Assembly (NCBI GenBank): GCA_001692895.1
Contig: KV748199.1
Coordinates: forward strand, 62,001 to 126,000
DNA from: Cenococcum geophilum 1.58
Taxonomy: Eukaryota; Ascomycota; Dothideomycetes; Gloniales; Gloniaceae
Reading direction: 5' to 3'
DNA: 64,000 nucleotides
Below are positions 1-10,229 of this stretch, one piece after another. The notes beneath the pieces were generated by a model. The model did not search any database, was not told the DNA's origin, and worked only from the letters and a program-made list of their open reading frames with translations. Position 1 is the first letter of the stretch; each line of letters begins with the position of its first letter. Both the position numbers and the translations under genes were made by a program.

Positions 1-1689
1 GCTCCTTCTCTAACGGCCATGCAACGTTCCTGTAGAAGGATTGGTATAGGGTTGAGCCGTCAAAATCATTGGCATAGCCTTGGAGATTCCAATTTAGACA
101 AAATTTAACAGCCTGGCGGTAATCATCGTGTACATCCCAATCAGCATCATCGCAAAGCCTGACTGCAGCCCAATAATCTGTATTCACATCAACTTTCCCC
201 TCGGGGGTTAGATCTTCCTCCAATCTATACTCCTCTATGGGTTTCCCAAAGAAAAGCTCCAAGAGGACAATTCCCAAGGCAAGGACGTCCGGATTCGGGT
301 GGACAGACTGTTCTTCTTCTGGGAATGGATGGTTTCCGAGGTTCGAGTCAAATTGAGTGGATATGACTGGTCGTGGAAGAATTTCGTCCTGGATAGTTTG
401 CATGAACCGGATACTGTCTTTGCTCCATCCCTTTGGAAGCCATGGAGTGCCACAAAGTTGTAGAGCAGAGTTTGCTATGACGACAGCCAATACGTGGTTC
501 AATCCAGACTGTTGCAAACTAGACTTAAGCCGCAAAGATTTCTGGATGACTTCGCTTAAAGGTATTTGGTGACGAACCTTCTTGGCGAAAGATTGGCGGG
601 GAGGGGGTGGGTTTCTCCAAATCTTATCGTTCTCGATCACAAGATTGAGAGACAGATTGTTGTTGCGTGGAGCAGCTAGACAGATGGACTTTATCGGAGG
701 ATCAGAACGGGGAGCCAGATTTTCCATTGTGCCATCTGTCGAGTGGACTACTATGGGTATTGATGAAGGGGCGATATCACTATCGTCTGGTCAGCTGAAA
801 GGAAAAAAAGATGAAACTGCGGTATTGCCTGCTTACTCTGCGGCTGTTACACAGACATTGCTCTCCTGCCATATTTGTGGAGTAGTATTCGGCCTATTTA
901 TGAGTAAGTCAAACGTAAGTTTTGACCGGTGGTTTTCCGCGCTTCGATGCGTTGCCAAGTACAGTATACCCTCGTGCGTAGAATGACAATTACATGNCCA
1001 GTGATTCGACACTATTTCGTACAGAACCTTCGCAAATCTCCGAACATCCTGTGCGGGCGCTTTGTCTGGCGGCTTCGACAGATCAACTGGGACCAGTTTG
1101 GAACAAATACGGCTCAACTCTTTTTCATACTGAGTTATTTGTTTTGATATTTCGCTGCGGCAATTATGTGGTGGCCCAAACAAGAAATCGGTACATAATA
1201 GGTTTCCATATCCTAGGGCTGAGAGTCTGGGGTATGCCGGAACGGTGGCATAGCTCTGTTGAATTGACACAGCTATCAGCTAATTTACCAACGCTCTAGA
1301 AAGGATAGTCATACAGTTTGGTGGAAAAGCTCCGATAAATCTACCAGTAAACTCTCAAATAACCCGAGCAAGCCCTCGATCTGGCTTACACAATCCTCTT
1401 GCAATTGCGCCCACGCCTGGCTCCTAAGAATGTAACCGAGCTTTTGCTGAAGCTGATTCAATATCATCACCTCTGAATAGAAGATGTGGTACGGCATCCA
1501 GACGTCGTCGTCGCCACTGCTTTCTTCAGCGCGATATTGCGCAGCGACTGCAAACTTTGGGAGAATCGCGCTCAACAACTCGAAGAGTTCAATCGCAGAG
1601 TTCCTAAACTTAGGAGATGCGGATGCCATTTTTGAAGCATGGCGACTGGAGTGAAGGGACGTTGCCTCTCTCGGATTTAGAAAACTCAA
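1..1689 (-). CDS. DUF7580 family protein, 3' end cut by window edge
   Basis: Three exons on the minus strand, 1689..1315, 1255..837 and 779..<1. Intron 1 (1314..1256) has donor GTATGA and acceptor AACAG; intron 2 (836..780) has donor GTAAGC, a CTGAC branch site and a TAG acceptor. Both splices keep one frame. The N-terminal helical part (about residues 1-150) leads to the family hallmark W-x-C-x-C...H (one residue is X because of the N at 997), then a kinase-like C-terminal part with LAVVIANSALQLCGTPWL, ALGIVLLELFFGKPIE and a conserved DYWAAVRLC...CL segment near the edge. Proteins of this family are fungal-specific; in this reading the C-terminal part resembles a degenerate kinase lobe, and their role is not established. 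The start could be the ATG at 1689 or the in-frame ATG 60 bp downstream. The coding frame looks intact within the window. Confidence 0.8.
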
Positions 1690-2050
1690 GGACGGCGAGC
1701 GTACAAGGCTCGCGGTTCACTTCAAGGTGTTGTTCAGCCCTCCGCTCCGCCATCCATCCCCAGTTTCTTTAGCGTCGTGCGGCGCTAGCCGGGCCAAGGC
1801 GGCCCCCACGCGGAAGCTACATCGTCTAGTCAGTCCTTGACGATAGCACTTCTAGGAGCGCAACGAAATCCTTCAGGGCAGGAGCTCAGGAGCAATTTTT
1901 ACACTTTTTCTAAAACAAATGCCCCCTTTCAAGGTTTTTGCAGTGTCGGTTTGATACTATCATAAAGTACCAAAGTGGTCGAAGCCATCCAAGAGGTCTG
2001 CGTAAAATAGCTGGCCGGCAGCCTCAAGTCACCGCTTCTCACGGCCGACC
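1690..2050. other. Intergenic region between divergent genes
   Basis: This stretch lies between the start of the DUF7580 gene (-) and the start of the kinase-like gene (+), so it would hold both promoters. It is GC-rich in the middle (1740-1830) and AT-rich at 1890-1960. I see no RNA gene, TIR or repeat in it. Confidence 0.5.
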
Positions 2051-2850
2051 ATGAACTCATCAATACCGGAAGGATCGAGGTTACTTGAAAGGAAAATATT
2101 TGATCATGCGGCAGCCGCTCTTGAAGCTCTCCAAAAATGCGTCGAAAGCTTCTCTAGCGAAAGCCAGGGTTTCTTTGAAGTCCAGCTTGCACGATTCAAC
2201 CTTTGGGCATCTAATATAGGAACTTTCGCTCCATATCGGACTTCCTTAGATTGTCGTCTCAGAGATGCCCCAGAAGTCACCAACGTTATTGTTGGACTGG
2301 TAGACATACTCAAAGTATATGCGAAAAGAGGTATGTGCTTATACGCTAAGTCCATCCGTAATTACAACAGCAGATGCTAATATACATAGTCCTCAAAACT
2401 GTATATCATGAATCCGGACAGGAGAGTGATGCGTCTGATGTTAGTTCATACGTGCAATCGTCAGCGACAGCCAACGCCCTCCAACCAAATGTAGCAAAGT
2501 CAAGCGCAGAAATGAACTCGCCACGTGAGGCGGTGCTGCAAAATATAGAGGAATCCATTGGTCGACTACATAGACTCTCTATGGCCATTCGGCAGTCAGG
2601 GGCACGAACCCCACAGTCTCGGATAGCTAATTTCACCATTGTAAATGAAGATGGCGAGGACATCAACGACCTTTTCGAAACTTTCGTGGACCGTGTTCTC
2701 CAATCCAGAATATCCAACCTCAGTCCAGGTTTGCGGAAACGACTAGCTACATCAATCTGTTTCCGGAGAAGACGGTTCCTCTACAATATATCTCATCGGC
2801 AAAAGCTTGGGCAACGAGTTCAAGAGCCCACCACAGTTGGAGCTAGGGAA
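2051..2850 (+). pseudogene. 5' part of broken C2H2/kinase-like gene (N-terminal domain)
   Basis: ATG at 2051, exon 1 to 2330, a 59-nt intron 2331-2389 (GTATGT donor, GCTAAT branch, ATAG acceptor), then exon 2. The protein starts with an alpha-helical region typical of fungal C2H2 proteins (ending RFNLWASNIG...LDCRLRDAPEV) and reaches the segment LRKRLATSI..RRR.FLYNISHRQKLGQ, which in this family is followed by a proline/serine linker and CPYC zinc fingers. Here the frame instead enters DNA whose coding sense is on the opposite strand and ends at a stop at 2947. The expected zinc fingers and kinase domain are found reversed in the next 1.8 kb. I infer an inversion breakpoint near 2850. Family assignment is by motif order only. 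Confidence 0.7.
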
Positions 2851-4655
2851 TCCCGCTCTAAGGCCGGTGGTTCCAATTCTAGGTACTCCTGTAGTGTAAA
2901 ATCTGCCATAGGAGTGCTGATAATGCCGATTAATTCGGGGGTAATATAGGTACCCATTATCTGAGGAACATGGACGTGAGAAAATGTCTTGAGCAATTCG
3001 ATTTCCCCCTTCACTTTTACTCTGTTTGGCAAACCCGACCGGCGTATTGTTTTCCTAGTATATTGCTTAAGACTGCCAGTGCTCTGGATTTGCTCGAGAT
3101 CCCCCCAGACTTCTCTCTGAAATGTTTTTATTGGAATAACAGGAACGTCTCCATTATCCAGAAAATGGCGATGCCTACCATCATCAATCTTGTCGTCTGA
3201 CTCGGGAGTGAGAGCGTAATTTTGTTTTTCGAGGAAAGCACTGTCAGAGAACCGGGGTTTTGTGACTGATACCGCCCACATACCTTGCAAATCTTCATCG
3301 GTGAGTGGAAGCCAGAATTCGGACTTCACAAAATTCCTGAGCGTGTCCATTTGATCTAGCCCCTCGACCATGCGCAAGGTACAATAGAGGCGAGGAAATC
3401 TGCTCCAAGCCTTATGGTTTGTGTAAAGAAGAAAAGCGGATATGGCCTGAAGTTCCCTTTCTGTGATTCGCTGCACAGCGGACGACCGGGAAGAAAATAT
3501 AGCTAATAACTTTGCTAGGAACCACTCATCAGCAAGCGCTTCAATCTCCTGGGCATTTATTGACCCCAGCTCCACCCGCAGACCAAGCGGGAAGAGTAGG
3601 TTGTGCAGTTTTTCCATGGCCTGATTACCTAGAATCTCGGGTTGACTGATGTCAGGATCCAGGGGAAACTTAGGTGGCCCATCTTCCATTTCAGGAGGGC
3701 GCAAATCATCTGATATGTTGCTTCGCAGGACATGCTTGCCACTGTTTGATGATCTTGCGAACTCCTCGTCTGGATCATCCACTTTTCGCTTCGAAAGTGG
3801 CAAAGACATGAGTGCTAAATCCAAAAGATGGCCTGCAATGTGGCTCTGCATACTGCTGAATTCTCTATTCTCGGATTTTACAGAGGGAAGATCGGAAGGG
3901 GTGAAAATGCAAAACGGACAGGCGGAGAAAAACTGTGAGGGACGCGCACTTCGTTTTACAAGTACGGCAATTTGTGCTTCTGTGAATCTGTCGCCGTGCC
4001 GAGTTCTCATGTGCTTCTGGAAATCATTCGCATTGTTGAGGATAACCGGCGCCTTAAATGAATCGGGAATTTCTGGCTCGGGAATGTTCCCTGGTTGGAC
4101 AGATTGGGTCTTTCCCCTACTGGAAGTAATGTCTTGGGATGTATGTACGCGGACTGGGCAAACCCATTCCACCTCGTGGGGAGTTTCCATATGTGAGACC
4201 CACTGCCGAACCGATGAATATAGTTCATTCGGATTAGGGCAGTCCTCAAATAAGCAAATATATGGTTCAAGGTCATTTTCGAAGTGCGCCCTAAGACTAT
4301 GTTAGCGGTGAAATGCGTGTTTTTCTCTCGTCTACTGACTTCCATCGAGTGCCCAAGAACTGCCGAGCCGGGAGCACGAAAGGGCAGTATGGACATTCCT
4401 CTTCAGTGAGGCCTTGATGTAATCGAGGTGCTCGTGGTATTTCGGGTGTACTTTGAAGAAGGGGAGATAGTGAAGGGGCAGATGAAGCCTGGGATGGAGT
4501 TGATGCAATGGGTAGTTGGAGTCTCTTGGAATCAAAAGCCAATAGTGTGTTATCTGTACCAGGAGTACTTTCGGTAGCCTTCGACGGAGCTAAGGGTATG
4601 GCCTTCGGCGTAGATGTAGAAACTGCAGAAGAAGGTATGATTACCTTGCTCCTCG
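2851..4655 (-). pseudogene. Inverted middle of the C2H2/kinase-like gene (zinc fingers plus kinase N-lobe)
   Basis: Read on the minus strand from about 4655, an open frame without its own ATG gives a Ser/Pro/Thr linker, a CPYC half-finger (about 4420), a short intron near 4338-4296 (acceptor TAG, branch CTAAC), then HFENDLEPYIC...W..H, further C2H2-like fingers (FQKHMRTRHGD, CPFC...HIAGHL) and a kinase N-lobe. The N-lobe has the beta-3 lysine in YTRKTI, the alpha-C glutamate in GEIELLKTFSHVHVPQI, and the hinge segment LQEYLE. It then stops abruptly before the catalytic loop, with no C-lobe on this strand. No start codon or N-terminal domain precedes it here; both lie on the other strand at 2051-2850. 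This is best explained as an inverted internal piece of one gene. An assembly inversion is the main alternative. Confidence 0.7.
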
Positions 4656-4893
4656 AAGTACTCGGTAAGTGTTTCGGCTGTCTTGCCTCTGCACTATGTC
4701 ATTATCACGACAGTGAGTTCCGGGTGCGCTACATTTCTCTAGAAAGTACAATAATTAAAGGATCGCAAATTTTCTTGGACCTTCCAATTTACGGCACCCA
4801 GACAATAGTTGGCGCAACTGCTAGCCCTAGTTCGGGATCATTGAGACTCTTAGCTCCAGAAATCTTGTCCAAGAGGCAGCGCAACTCTGCAGC
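4656..4893 (+). pseudogene. Kinase C-lobe fragment upstream of the hAT insertion
   Basis: The plus-strand frame from about 4656 reads VLGKCFGCLASALCHYHDS, then ISLEST..KGSQIFL, and ends RLLAPEILSKRQRNSAA at the target-site duplication. These match kinase subdomains VIA to VIII in order. The HRD position reads R-Y-I and the DFG position reads L-P-I, so even if rejoined this domain would be a pseudokinase. The frame is cut at 4893 by the hAT element and resumes in the same reading phase at 8124. Confidence 0.72.
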
Positions 4894-4913
4894 CAGTGAT
4901 CTACTTGGACTGG
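4894..4913 (+). repeat. hAT left terminal inverted repeat
   Basis: CAGTGATCTACTTGGACTGG; it differs from the reverse complement of the right end by one base. The 8 bases to its left (4886-4893) are the target-site duplication TCTGCAGC. Confidence 0.95.
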
Positions 4914-5218
4914 AGCTATCTTGGAGCGCCATATGGATCGCCTAAACTTCTGGAGCTGGATCGCTTGATTTTATTGGTGGACTGGACTGGATCTAAGCTT
5001 GTGGAGGCTCCTGGCGCTCCAGTTCTATTCCTCATTTAGACGTGAGGCTGATAAGGACAGGACGCTGAGGAGTCAGTGCAGGTGGTGGCGGCTAATTAGT
5101 GACTTTTGTAGTATTACACCGTCTTAAAAGACGGTTAATTGCCCGTAGAAATAAGAAGTTACCCTCCTATCGCTCCTACTGCGCATACTACTTATCAATT
5201 TGGTGTTTTGTTTCCACC

Positions 5219-7926
5219 ATGGCCGCTGAACAAACTCGCCCACTAGCGACTCAATCTAGTATTGCGCGCTTCTTGCCCAATCACTCAGCTACACCCCTAT
5301 CTGACGACGTTATTCTTGCCCCAGAATATATTAACTCTACAGCCAAAGGCCGCCCAGAGGTGGAGGAGTTTAAATATAGCGGTAGGCAGTATATCCGGTG
5401 CAAGTCCCTTACGCTCGGCGTTAAAAACACTAAGCCTCGCACATCACCAATATGGAAATGGGGGGAGGACGTTCAGCTTAAGGGCGAGGTTGGCGATAGG
5501 AAGAAGGTATACTACTACTGCTACATCTGTGAGAGAGCGAGGCGTTAGCAGGAGCTCATGATAATCTCATCGGGACGTACTACTGCTTTGGATCACCTTG
5601 TTGACGATCACCAGATGAACCGATATACTGGCTTCCTTAAGCCTCCCAAACCAAGCGACTCCAACCAGCCAACAATTGAGGACTATCCTGAGCAGCGGGT
5701 GCTTAAGCAGAGGTCAAATTTTGAGGCGTTCAAGCAGCTGTTGATTAGGTGGATCGTCTGCTGTTATATTGCCTTCTTCCAGTTTAAAAATAAGTACTTC
5801 CGAAGCCTTCTCTATTACCTCTATCCGGCCCTTCCAAAATTCCTACTAAAAGCTGGAAAGACAATCCGGGGCTGGGTTATGGCAGAGTTTAAGCGGAAGA
5901 AGGATAACCTAAAGAAGGAGCTGGCCTCTGCTCATAGCTCTATATCCGTATCCTTTGATTTATAGACATCGCCAAACTCCCACGCAATTCTTGGTGTTGT
6001 TGGTCATTTTATTAACCAATATGGAAGGCGACGGCATGTAGTTCTGGGGCTTTGTGAGGTTATTGGTGAACACTCCGGTGAGAATATGGCGGCTATTCTA
6101 CTGAAGCTGATCAAGGAATATGGATTTAAAGGCAATATTGGCTATTTTATGGGCGATAATGCAGAGTCAAATGATACGTGCGTTAATGCGGTACTTCGAG
6201 TTCTATACCCAAAGATGTCAGCAAAGAAACGAAAAGCTTGTTGGCTACGCTGCTTTGGCCATATTATTAACCTCTGCGCGCAAGCCTTTATAATTGGAAA
6301 GGACGCTGAGAAGATTTGCAAGGAAATGGCCTCTGTATACTATGAGATGGACTTTAAAAGGGTTCAGGAGCTCTGGAAGAAGTGGGGGTCCATTAGATTA
6401 CTTTATAATCTTATCCAGTATATTCGAATGACTCCCCAAAGGCGTGGGTTCTTTAAGAGTATCAAAATTAGAGGAGATCTGGCAAAATATGACTGCTTAG
6501 AGGTAAGTAATATTTTCAAAAGTGGTGATATTCGCCACCTAGCCCGTTGCCGGACCAATTAGATCGTTAGGATTTAGTTCTGCCGTATCTAGCCGCCTTT
6601 ACGGTCGCAAGATTTACCTACGGTCGCAATCTTCTATTTTCTTATGCTCTACTAAAAGCGACACTAATAATTTACCAGCTTATTCAAAATAATTAAACTC
6701 GCTGGAACTCGCTCTTTATAGCAATTACTCGGTTTTTAAATTGCCGCGAACGCATAACTCGGTTCTGCAATAACTACGTTCCATCTACTAACTTAAAGCC
6801 TCTTACCAAGGAGGACCACCTTAAGCCCCACCAATGGAAAGAGCTTGAACACCTTCATACGCACCTAGAATCTTTTTACGAGGCGACTATTATGGTAGAG
6901 GGTAATCGCACAGGCCTTGCTGATCATTTCCAGACGCTAGATTGGCTTATTGATGAACTCTGTGCCACTAAAGATCGGTTCCTTAAGCTTGCGGCTCCAC
7001 GTTGACCCAATAATTAAAACTATAAGCTGCTATCTGGCTGCGCGAGCGCTGCATGGGAGAAGTGCGAGAAGTACTTTAAGAAGGCTGATGAGACACCTGC
7101 CTACTACGCCGCCATTATAATGAATCCGACGCTTAAAATAGAATGGTTTTACCAGAAATGGGGGTCGGATGAGAATAAGAAGGCCTGGATTGATGAGGTT
7201 GAAAAGAAGGTTCAGGACATATTTAAAGACTACAAAGGTAAGAGCTTTGGATTACAGCCTTAAGATCCATTAATTTACCCTATTAAGAAGCTACAAAAGG
7301 AAAAGGACTACACCTCTGCTCGCAATCATAAGCGCATTAAACGCACCCACCAAACCTCCGCAGTAAAGAAGGATAGTGCTTTAGATAAGTATCTAAAAGA
7401 GGGCCCTCTTAAAGTCGCCGATAATGAAGACTTTAATGTAATTAACTATTGGCAAAGGCTCTATTACAGTCAACCCGACCTCGCCCGCTTCGCCCTTGAC
7501 GTACTTACTCCTCCACCTATGAGCGACAAATGCAAACGCCTGTTCAGCAGTTGCAAGATACTCCTTGAGGACCGACGCTCGCGCCTAAAGATGGATATAA
7601 TCGAAGCAAATGAGTGGCTTCGCCATAGCTACGGGCCCCCAAGAAGCAATACATTTGATGATAAGGGCGTTGGATCAGTGGAAGGAGAGCCTCAGCCGTC
7701 ACCTCTATATGACCCTACACCGGAGCAGCTTAGGGAGTACATCAAGGAGCGCCAAGCTGCGGATGTGGCCGCCGCCGCCGCTGCCCAGGTGGAGGAAGAG
7801 GATACGGAGGAGGATGATGAGGTTCTGGCGATGATAGAGCGTGCTGGCGGTAAGGGTGGGGGCGACGATGAGGATGAAGGTAACGATGAGGACGCATTTG
7901 AGACGATTGAGGCCTTTGAGGAGTAA
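5219..7926 (+). pseudogene. hAT transposase, inactivated
   Basis: The frame opens at ATG 5219. A BED-type zinc-binding segment spans about 5455-5630 (CYIC, then DHLVDDH), interrupted by a TAG at 5546. The frame continues through a central domain with SFDL-TAG-TSPNSHAILGVVGHF, where the TAG at 5963 replaces an expected Trp of the conserved hAT motif, then NIGYFMGDNAESNDTC (putative catalytic Asp region) and a TAG at 6560. The conserved C-terminal dimerisation domain is at about 7480-7640 (PPMSDKCKRLFSSCKILLEDRR, EANEWLR), followed by an acidic tail ending at 7926. The C-terminal part is in a different frame from the start, so at least one frameshift or intron lies between 6562 and 7500. TGG/CAG to TAG changes fit RIP or simple decay. 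Confidence 0.85.
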
Positions 7927-8103
7927 TATATAAGGAGCAATATAAACAATTTGGGCCGAATTTGGTACTCCGCACAACTTCCTACTGCAACACCAAAGGA
8001 TGCCAAGACTTACTATAAATAGTATATGGATTGTATGGCGCTCCTGGAGCCAAATCGCAATAGAACTGGTGTGGACTGGATTTGAGCCTAGATCCAGTCC
8101 AGT

Positions 8104-8123
8104 CCAGTCCAAGTAGACCACTG
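8104..8123 (-). repeat. hAT right terminal inverted repeat
   Basis: The reverse complement reads CAGTGGTCTACTTGGACTGG. The following 8 bases (8124-8131) are the second copy of the duplication TCTGCAGC. Confidence 0.95.
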
Positions 8124-8456
8124 TCTGCAGCTGATGTATGGGCTTTAGGTTGTGTATTCCTTGCCATTTGTATTACCCTCAATGGAGAGAGTCTATCCGC
8201 CTTCGAAGCGAACGTACTCGAAAACAACGGAGAACCTGTCTCCTGGTCCACAAAACTGCCGCATATTGAAAAGTGGTGGTCTCAAGTCGAGCTCAAAGAG
8301 GGCTTGCACACCCCCCTTCAGTGTATCAAAGACATGCTAAGAATCAATCCGAGTGAGCGACCGAGTGCAGCAGGAGTGCTCGATCGAGTAAAATTAGCCC
8401 AACGAGAGTCAAAATACAACCTTATAGGGTCCTGTTGCATTGGAAAAGCGGAATAG
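8124..8456 (+). pseudogene. Kinase C-lobe fragment downstream of the hAT insertion
   Basis: The frame SAADVWALGCVFLAICITLNG continues subdomain IX of the kinase-like protein cut at 4893. It goes on to subdomain XI with CIKDMLRINPSERPSAAGVL. The phase across the transposon is preserved. The frame meets a TAG at 8454-8456 but then stays open into the second kinase, so this TAG may be a mutation rather than the natural end. Confidence 0.75.
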
Positions 8457-9983
8457 ACAAGACAGATAGAGATCGATCCCGGCCGGTTGGATGAGAGGCC
8501 GAAGATCCACTCGGAGGATCACATCGCGGAGGCGGAGAAGGAGTGCGCTAAGGCAAGGGATGAGGCCAGTAGGTTAAAGGCTAAGGAGGTGGAGGCAGGG
8601 GAGGCGGAGGCAGAGGAGGCGGAGGCAGTGGAGGCGAAGCAGGAGAAGATGGAGAAGATGGTAGAAGGTGGCACTAAGCCTTCGCTATCAGACTCTGTAG
8701 CATCAGCCACCGAATCAGCGCAAATGGGAGGCCGCAACAGTCTTTATCTGCGAACCCAAGAGATGGCTTCTCGAATGTCCCTTCCAGAGTTTCGCCGGAA
8801 GTGCTGCTTTCGTTGGCCAAGTGGAGGTGATATAGACGGGTCAAACCGCCTAGTTCTCGAGCCGGGACAAAGTCCGAAACTGGGTAAATACTTGGGGACA
8901 ATTGGATGGAGTCAGAGGCCCTTTATCGCCGTATTTGAAGTTACTAAAGAATACGGCTTCGAGGATAGGCTCGCTGCCAAGGAGATTCGTTGTACTGAGG
9001 ATGATGAGAAGCGCAAAGTTTACCAAGAGATCTTAAACCTTAAAATTTTGGACCATAACCATATTATAGCGTTCCTCGGTAGTTATATCCAAGAGGAGCG
9101 GATTGGTATACTAATGTTTCCAGTCGCATCTTATAATCTTCAGGAATTTATGGATATGGTCTCAACCTACAACAAGAATAATTACAACGATTCTCTTGCT
9201 GCAGAACACGAACACGTACGCTTGCTTCGAATATATCCTGCGTGCCTCTGCCAGGCCCTTAAGTATCTACACGAGGTCCTAGGGATTAAACACAAAAATA
9301 TTAAACCAGAAAATATCCTTATTGATAGGCACGATTCTGTTATTATTACAGATTTTGGAATCTCTATAAGATATACTGGCTTCGCAGGTCCTATCGGATA
9401 TAACCTCACTGGATATACCGTGAAGTACGGGGCTCCAGAGGTCATCCACGGCCAAGAATGGGTGGAGGTAGGGCAGGATTACAATATCGACATCTTTTCT
9501 CTCGGCTGTGTTTTATTAGAGATGGCAAATGTTATCTATGGAGAGTCTTTCGATCATATGTACCAAACGGTCGGGAAACCTGTACCAGATGGCGGGCTTG
9601 TAGTGCCATATCATGAATGCGAGGAGTTAGTGCGTAGGTGGATCTCGCACTTATTGAAGAAGGGGAAGGGAGAGGTGAACCGGACCATGGTCCCTTGCCC
9701 TCCCTCATATGACCAGCTTGGCACATCGAGCGTCACTCCCGTGCAAAGTTTTGATCGGGAGATATTTAACATAATCCTAAAAATGATGTCGAAGAATCCA
9801 AAAGAGAGACCGTCCCTTCAGACAGTATGGGAACTATTGGATATGACTACTTCCCCTTGCCCACGGTGTCATCCATCGGTAAGTTTACTGCTTGAAAGCG
9901 GTTGTTTAAATGCAGCTAAAATTGGTAGATCTATTAAGACATTTCCAATTAGAGACCGCGAAGACCGGCCCTACGTCGATTGA
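8457..9983 (+). CDS. Second kinase domain with acidic coiled coil, HRD Asp replaced by Asn
   Basis: This frame is continuous with the preceding kinase fragment and is separated from it by a single TAG (8454). No in-frame ATG occurs until 8649, although a long charged coiled-coil (AEAEKECAKARDEASRLKAKE and Glu/Ala repeats) is encoded before that. If translated alone from 8649 it gives about 444 residues. The kinase domain has the beta-3 lysine (LAAKEIRC), the alpha-C region (EILNLKILDHNHI), a catalytic loop HKNIKPENIL in which Asn replaces the catalytic Asp, an intact TDFG and an APEV motif, plus subdomain XI (MMSKNPKERPS). So it is probably catalytically weak or dead. It could be the C-terminal half of a tandem-kinase protein, or an independent gene with an unseen start. 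Confidence 0.7.
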   Translation, partial: TRQIEIDPGRLDERPKIHSEDHIAEAEKECAKARDEASRLKAKEVEAGEAEAEEAEAVEAKQEKMEKMVEGGTKPSLSDSVASATESAQMGGRNSLYLRTQEMASRMSLPEFRRKCCFRWPSGGDIDGSNRLVLEPGQSPKLGKYLGTIGWSQRPFIAVFEVTKEYGFEDRLAAKEIRCTEDDEKRKVYQEILNLKILDHNHIIAFLGSYIQEERIGILMFPVASYNLQEFMDMVSTYNKNNYNDSLAAEHEHVRLLRIYPACLCQALKYLHEVLGIKHKNIKPENILIDRHDSVIITDFGISIRYTGFAGPIGYNLTGYTVKYGAPEVIHGQEWVEVGQDYNIDIFSLGCVLLEMANVIYGESFDHMYQTVGKPVPDGGLVVPYHECEELVRRWISHLLKKGKGEVNRTMVPCPPSYDQLGTSSVTPVQSFDREIFNIILKMMSKNPKERPSLQTVWELLDMTTSPCPRCHPSVSLLLESGCLNAAKIGRSIKTFPIRDREDRPYVD

Positions 9984-10211
9984 TTGATTACGGATTGGTC
10001 GCTTAATTAGCCACGCTGTTAGGCATATTCCTCATCCTACGTTGCAAGTTACTCAGGCAGATACTCAATATACGTCTGGGGTCTTACACCCTGAAAAAAT
10101 ATCTAAATTCCTTAGTCTTAACTATAAGCAGTCTTCTCACTTCATCTAAGCGGTTAATATAAGCTTTTGGTGCATCAGGTCTCTCGTTACCAACGGTTGT
10201 TCCATTTATGC
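9984..10211. other. Spacer between kinase gene and Harbinger element
   Basis: Moderately AT-rich, no open frame of note and no recognisable repeat. It ends at the TTA target site (10212-10214) of the Harbinger-type element. Confidence 0.4.
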
Positions 10212-10214
10212 TTA

Positions 10215-10229
10215 GGGCCTGTTTGGTTC
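10215..10229 (+). repeat. Harbinger left TIR
   Basis: GGGCCTGTTTGGTTC preceded by TTA. A related GACCTGTTTGGTT lies about 120 bp further in. Confidence 0.88.

Larger units (their letters stand above)
4894..8123 (+). mobile_element. hAT-superfamily DNA transposon, 3230 bp
   Basis: The ends are near-perfect 20-bp terminal inverted repeats that start CAGTG, as expected for hAT. The element is flanked by the identical 8-bp duplication TCTGCAGC (4886-4893 and 8124-8131), the hallmark length for hAT. Subterminal GGACTGGA repeats lie within 200 bp of both ends (4970-5000 and 8068-8110). The inside carries a decayed transposase. Removing the element plus one duplication rejoins the host kinase frame exactly at NSA-ADVWALG. 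The transposase stops make it non-autonomous now. Confidence 0.95.

Noticed and set aside
235..453. 72-codon minus-strand frame
   Set aside because: It is out of phase with the DUF7580 reading, which continues through this segment with recognisable family motifs.
7692..8121. Several minus-strand frames opposite the hAT C-terminus
   Set aside because: They are low-complexity shadows of the acidic GAG/GAT-rich tail of the transposase.
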